64,000 nucleotides of DNA from JBLEFH01 sp047345645 (GTDB lineage Bacteria > Pseudomonadota > Alphaproteobacteria > Rhodobacterales > Rhodobacteraceae). Below are positions 60,483 through 64,000 of this stretch, one piece after another. Every line of letters begins with the position of its first letter. The first letter of the stretch is position 1. Location: assembly GCA_047345645.1 (NCBI GenBank), contig JBLEFH010000009.1. One strand, 5' to 3'. A program made the position numbers and the translations under genes. Below the pieces are notes generated by a model. That model worked only from the letters and a program-made list of their open reading frames with translations, searched no databases and had not been told where the DNA came from.

Positions 60483-60755
60483 TTATCGGTAATTTTTTAT
60501 CTTTGTCGTTTTTAGTGCTGCACTTCCATGTTCCGAGGCCAGAGTCATCCATTCTGCCAGCTCATCTGCGGAAAGTGAGTATTTCTCGCAGGCCTCTTCT
60601 TCCGTTAACATTCCGCCCTGAACGGCGGCCACGACAATGGCTTTGCGCCCTGCCACCCAGCGGACCGTATCCTCCGGCGGCAGATCGGCACGTGTGATCA
60701 GTTCCCCATTGAGCCCGCGCACAGAGACCGGGCCCGCAACTTTACGGACATACAT
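60483..60755 (-). CDS. sciP: DUF1153 protein, SciP-like CtrA inhibitor
   Basis: A 90-residue protein matching DUF1153: DLPPEDTVRWVAGRKAIVVAAVQGG, then EEACEKYSLSADELAEW (a helix-turn-helix) and the end KTTKIKNYR. In Caulobacter the family member SciP binds CtrA and blocks transcription of its targets. Here the gene stands 93 bases upstream of ctrA in the same direction. The symbol rests on family match and this position; inhibition is not shown here. Confidence 0.85.
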   Translation of the reverse strand: MYVRKVAGPVSVRGLNGELITRADLPPEDTVRWVAGRKAIVVAAVQGGMLTEEEACEKYSLSADELAEWMTLASEHGSAALKTTKIKNYR

Positions 60756-60876
60756 CGTTTTTCACCCATTTGTTTTACCCATGGGCGAGTTAACCCTGTG
60801 TCCGTTAAAATCCTTTGAAGCCCCCCCTTTCAGAATACCGACAATTTTCTTATATTGCGCGCTTCAGGAGATCATC

Positions 60877-62001
60877 ATGACCCATCACGCGCGCAATTCT
60901 TTGGGCTTTGCGAAGGCCCCGCAAGACACCCGTGTCGTCGTCGCCATGTCCGGCGGTGTCGATAGCTCGGTCGTGGCCGCTATGCTGGCCGAAGAAGGCT
61001 ATGACGTGGTGGGGGTGACGCTCCAGCTTTACGATCACGGCGCGGCGCTGGCGAAAAAAGGTGCGTGCTGTGCGGGCCGCGACATCCATGATGCGCGCCG
61101 GGTAGCCGAGGAAATGGGCTTTCCCCATTACGTTCTCGACTATGAGAGCAAGTTCAAGGAAAGCGTGATTGACGAGTTCGCCGATGCTTATCTCGCGGGC
61201 GCGACCCCGGTGCCTTGCATCCGCTGCAATGAGCGGGTGAAGTTCCGCGATCTTCTGGAAACGGCCAAGGATCTCGACGCGGATTGCATGGCGACGGGTC
61301 ACTATATCCGCCGCGAGATGGTGGACGGCAAGGCGGAGCTCCACAGCGCCGCCGACCCGAACCGCGATCAGAGCTATTTCCTCTTCTCCACCACCCAAGA
61401 ACAGCTTGATTATCTGCGCTTCCCTTTGGGCGGTCTGCCGAACAAGGACGAGACCCGCAAACTCGCGGCCCGCTACGGCCTCGCGGTGGCGGACAAGCCG
61501 GACAGTCAGGACATCTGCTTCGTGCCGAACGGCAATTACGCCTCGGTCATCGAAAAACTGCGGCCCGGTGCGGCGGATCCCGGCGAGATCGTACATCTCG
61601 ATGGCCGGGTTCTGGGGGAGCATAAAGGCGTCATCCACTACACAATCGGGCAGCGCCGCGGGCTTGGCATCGGCGGCGGCGAGCCGCTCTATGTGGTGAA
61701 GCTCGACCCGGACACCCGCCGCGTCATCGTCGGCCCGAAAGAGGCACTGGCGACCCGCCGCATCCCGGTGCGCGAGATCAACTGGCTTGGCGAAGGCCCG
61801 TTTAAGGGCGAAATCGAAGCGCTCGTCCGCGTCCGCTCGACCCGCCCGCCTGCGCCCGCGATCATCCGCCCGCTCTCGGACCGCGAGGCCGAGGTCGAAC
61901 TGCTCACCCCCGAGCAAGGCATCGCGCCGGGTCAGGCTTGCGTCTTCTACAACCCCGACAGCCCGCAGGTTTTGGGCGGCGGCTGGATCTGGAAGGGCTG
62001 A
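60877..62001 (+). CDS. mnmA: tRNA 2-thiouridylase (uridine-34)
   Basis: A 374-residue enzyme that thiolates U34 of tRNA-Glu, -Gln and -Lys. The ATP PP-loop SGGVDSS is at residues 25-31. PCIRCN gives Cys117 and QDICFV Cys214, the catalytic pair. HYTIGQRRGLGIG and the C-terminal beta domain are typical. CAGGAG fixes the start at 60877. It is read away from sciP; TTAA sequences near 60790 and 60805 lie in the shared gap. Confidence 0.97.
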   Translation: MTHHARNSLGFAKAPQDTRVVVAMSGGVDSSVVAAMLAEEGYDVVGVTLQLYDHGAALAKKGACCAGRDIHDARRVAEEMGFPHYVLDYESKFKESVIDEFADAYLAGATPVPCIRCNERVKFRDLLETAKDLDADCMATGHYIRREMVDGKAELHSAADPNRDQSYFLFSTTQEQLDYLRFPLGGLPNKDETRKLAARYGLAVADKPDSQDICFVPNGNYASVIEKLRPGAADPGEIVHLDGRVLGEHKGVIHYTIGQRRGLGIGGGEPLYVVKLDPDTRRVIVGPKEALATRRIPVREINWLGEGPFKGEIEALVRVRSTRPPAPAIIRPLSDREAEVELLTPEQGIAPGQACVFYNPDSPQVLGGGWIWKG

Positions 62002-62183
62002 GGCCCGGCACGCCGCCGCATCGCGCCGGGTGCACGTGGCTTCCCCTTTCGCTCACGCCGACCCGGCGCCATCGCCATCGCTGCCCGTGAACAACCCGCA
62101 CCAGTGCCCACCCTAATCACAGCACTGGCACCCCCGGCCCGCCCCTGATAGCGTCCTGCCAAAGTCATTCGCAGGAGAATTTC

Positions 62184-63563
62184 ATGAGTATCGACAAGAT
62201 CCTCGACCGTATCGACGCTGATCTCGACCCCGCCGTCGAGCGCCTGTTCGAGCTGCTCAAGATCGAGAGTATTTCCACCGACCCCGCCTATAATGACGAG
62301 ACCCGCAAAGCCGGTCAGTGGCTGGTCGAGGATCTCAAAACCATCGGCTTTGACGTGGAGCTGCGGGACACGCCCGGCCATCCGATGGTCGTCGCCCATG
62401 CCGGGGAAGGCGCGCCGCATCTCCTGTTCTACGGCCACTATGACGTGCAGCCGGTCGACCCGCTGGAGCTGTGGAACACCCCGCCTTTCGAGCCGCAAAT
62501 CGAAGAGACCAAAAACGGCAAGGTCATTCGCGGGCGTGGATCGTCGGACGACAAAGGCCAGCTCATGACCTTCGTCGAGGCCGTCCGCGCGTGGAAGGCC
62601 GAGACCGGCGCGTTCCCCTGCAAGATCACGCTCTTTTTCGAGGGCGAAGAGGAAAGCGGCTCGCCCTCTCTCGTGCCTTTCATGGAAGAGAACCGCGAGG
62701 AACTCACCGCCGATCTTGCGCTCATTTGCGACACCTCCATGGTCGCGCCCGATGTGCCGTCGATCTCCTCGCAATTGCGCGGGATGCTGAAGGAAGAATT
62801 CACCCTCCACGGCCCGCGCATTGACCTCCATTCCGGCCATTACGGCGGCCCCGGCCTCAACCCGCTGCGGGTGATCTCCGAAGTCATCGCCAGTTTCTGG
62901 GATGAAAATGGCCGCGTCACCGTCCCGAATTTCTATGACGGCGTGCATGAGATTTCCGATGAAATGCGCCGCCAGTGGGAGAGCATCCCCTTTGACGAAA
63001 AGGATTATCTTGGCTCGGTCGGCTATTCGCAGCCCCATGGCGAGCAAGGCTATTCCACGCTGGAACAGCAATGGGCGCGGCCGACGCTGGAGATCAACGG
63101 GCTTTGGGGCGGCTATCAGGGCGCGGGCAGCAAAACCGTGATCCCCGCCGAGGCGCATTGCAAAATCACCTGCCGCCTCGTCGGCGATATGGACCCTACA
63201 GAGGTGCGCAAAAATCTCCGCGCCCATGTGAAGGCGCAGCTTCCGAAGGATGCGTCGGTCACATGGAACGGCGATCTTGACGGCGCGCCTGCTGCGGTGA
63301 TGAACACCGACCGGCCCGAATTCGAGAAAGCCCGCGAGGCGCTCTCCGAGGAGTGGCCGAATGAGGCGGTGTTCTCCGGCATGGGCGGCTCGATCCCGAT
63401 TGCGGGCTATTTCAAAACCATTCTCGATATGGATGCGATGCTTATCGGCTACGCGCTTGATGACGACGCGATCCATTCGCCGAATGAGAAATACAACCTG
63501 CGCAGCTTCCACAAAGGCATCCGCTCCTGGGCGCGGATCCTCGACAAGCTGACCACGGGCTGA
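62184..63563 (+). CDS. M20 family metallopeptidase (dipeptidase)
   Basis: A 459-residue zinc peptidase of the M20 (carnosinase-like) group. Metal ligands are visible in FYGHYDVQP (His85, with catalytic Asp87), RGSSDDKG (Asp122/123), FEGEEESGS (catalytic Glu and metal Glu at 155-157), and the C-terminal His of DAIHSPNE. A dimerisation domain lies in the middle. Length and layout fit cytosolic nonspecific dipeptidases. GCAGGAG precedes the ATG. Confidence 0.93.
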   Translation: MSIDKILDRIDADLDPAVERLFELLKIESISTDPAYNDETRKAGQWLVEDLKTIGFDVELRDTPGHPMVVAHAGEGAPHLLFYGHYDVQPVDPLELWNTPPFEPQIEETKNGKVIRGRGSSDDKGQLMTFVEAVRAWKAETGAFPCKITLFFEGEEESGSPSLVPFMEENREELTADLALICDTSMVAPDVPSISSQLRGMLKEEFTLHGPRIDLHSGHYGGPGLNPLRVISEVIASFWDENGRVTVPNFYDGVHEISDEMRRQWESIPFDEKDYLGSVGYSQPHGEQGYSTLEQQWARPTLEINGLWGGYQGAGSKTVIPAEAHCKITCRLVGDMDPTEVRKNLRAHVKAQLPKDASVTWNGDLDGAPAAVMNTDRPEFEKAREALSEEWPNEAVFSGMGGSIPIAGYFKTILDMDAMLIGYALDDDAIHSPNEKYNLRSFHKGIRSWARILDKLTTG

Positions 63564-63565
63564 CC

Positions 63566-64000
63566 ATGGCCGAGAAGATCCTCCTTCTGGCGTGCGGCGC
63601 GCTGGCACGTGAAGTGCTGGCGCTCAAATCCGCGAATGGATGGGATCATCTCGACCTGCATTGCCTGCCCGCCGACCTGCATCTGCGGCCCGAAAAAATC
63701 GCGCCCGCCGTCGAGGCTGAAATCCTCGCGCGGCGGGCGGAGTATGACGATGTGTTCGTCCTCTACGGCGATTGCGGCACGGCGGGCGCACTCGACGCGG
63801 TTTGCGCGCGCCTCGGCGTCGCGCGGATCGACGGCCCGCATTGCTATTCCTTCTTCGATGGCAACGAAGCCTTCGCCGCGCGCGATGAAGTCACCAGCTT
63901 CTACCTGACCGACTTCCTCGCCCGGCAATTCGAGGCCTTTGTCTGGAAACCCATGGGCTTCGACAAACATCCTGACCTGATTCCGATGATGTTCGGCAAT
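63566..64000 (+). CDS. DUF1638 domain protein, 3' end outside the window
   Basis: The first 145 codons are visible. ILLLACGALAREVLALKS at the start, LHCLPADLHLRPEKIAP and VLYGDCGTAGALDAVC are the DUF1638 pattern. This family is found beside corrinoid and methylamine or betaine demethylation genes in several bacteria; its function is not settled. It starts two bases after the M20 stop, so they are likely co-transcribed. Confidence 0.85.
   Translation, partial: MAEKILLLACGALAREVLALKSANGWDHLDLHCLPADLHLRPEKIAPAVEAEILARRAEYDDVFVLYGDCGTAGALDAVCARLGVARIDGPHCYSFFDGNEAFAARDEVTSFYLTDFLARQFEAFVWKPMGFDKHPDLIPMMFGN

Noticed and set aside
1..64000. CRISPR array, prophage or insertion sequence
   Set aside because: No regularly spaced repeats, no integrase, transposase, capsid or terminase genes were found when reading both strands.

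Overview
The window reads as a chromosomal segment of a high-GC alphaproteobacterium of the Rhodobacterales (Rhodobacteraceae/Roseobacter type). The best pointers are a CtrA master regulator with a SciP (DUF1153) gene directly upstream, folate-dependent TrmFO, two TRAP transport systems (one TAXI type, one DctPQM type), and many tightly packed genes with ATGA or TGATG overlaps. Genus and species cannot be read from the sequence alone. I see no CRISPR array, rRNA operon, intact insertion sequence or prophage.

Layout. 1-5774 (minus strand): a cut hypothetical gene, an alpha/beta-fold protein, DUF4260, an HNH endonuclease, an esterase, a squalene/phytoene-synthase-like protein and cysS. A tRNA-Ser(GGA) follows at 5873-5962. 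From there to about 14.4 kb lies accessory DNA: a membrane-anchored pentapeptide-repeat protein, a GNAT acetyltransferase, an orphan TetR-type palindrome, a SigK-like ECF sigma factor with its RskA-like anti-sigma factor, a secreted DUF7282 protein, an AT-rich gene for a probable DUF3883 nuclease, and a large RTX/serralysin-type protease. 14.4-19.4 kb is a TAXI-TRAP operon ending in an argininosuccinate-lyase-like protein that carries a signal peptide. 19.4-25.7 kb is an iron-siderophore uptake locus. 26.1-33.1 kb joins PxpA and a DctPQM TRAP system with a convergent aminotransferase / sulfotransferase-like / GMC oxidoreductase operon.

33.3-36.4 kb holds surface-glycan genes (flippase, pyruvyl transferase, glycosyltransferase), followed by a DUF1501/DUF1800 export pair and a gene-free stretch with a perfect 24-bp inverted repeat. 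39.5-48.6 kb has membrane and housekeeping genes including gyrA, with a second sulfotransferase/glycosyltransferase pair. 48.7-55.3 kb carries trmFO, a methyltransferase, gluQ, a WYL regulator with its divergent GST, hisI, a divergent Fe-S scaffold-like protein, two envelope proteins and a 45-residue membrane protein. 55.4-64 kb holds recG, ligA, ctrA, sciP, mnmA, an M20 peptidase and a DUF1638 protein cut by the window end.

How the parts work together. Three uptake systems (TAXI-TRAP, siderophore ABC plus TonB receptor, DctPQM) sit beside enzymes that plausibly act on the imported or periplasmic substrates. Three tRNA-modification enzymes (TrmFO, GluQRS, MnmA), cysS and a tRNA give the region a translation flavour. 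The ctrA-sciP pair is a cell-cycle control module. The most unusual items are the exported lyase in the TAXI-TRAP operon, the DUF3883 nuclease, the pentapeptide membrane protein beside tRNA-Ser, the 24-bp inverted repeat, and several very small proteins.
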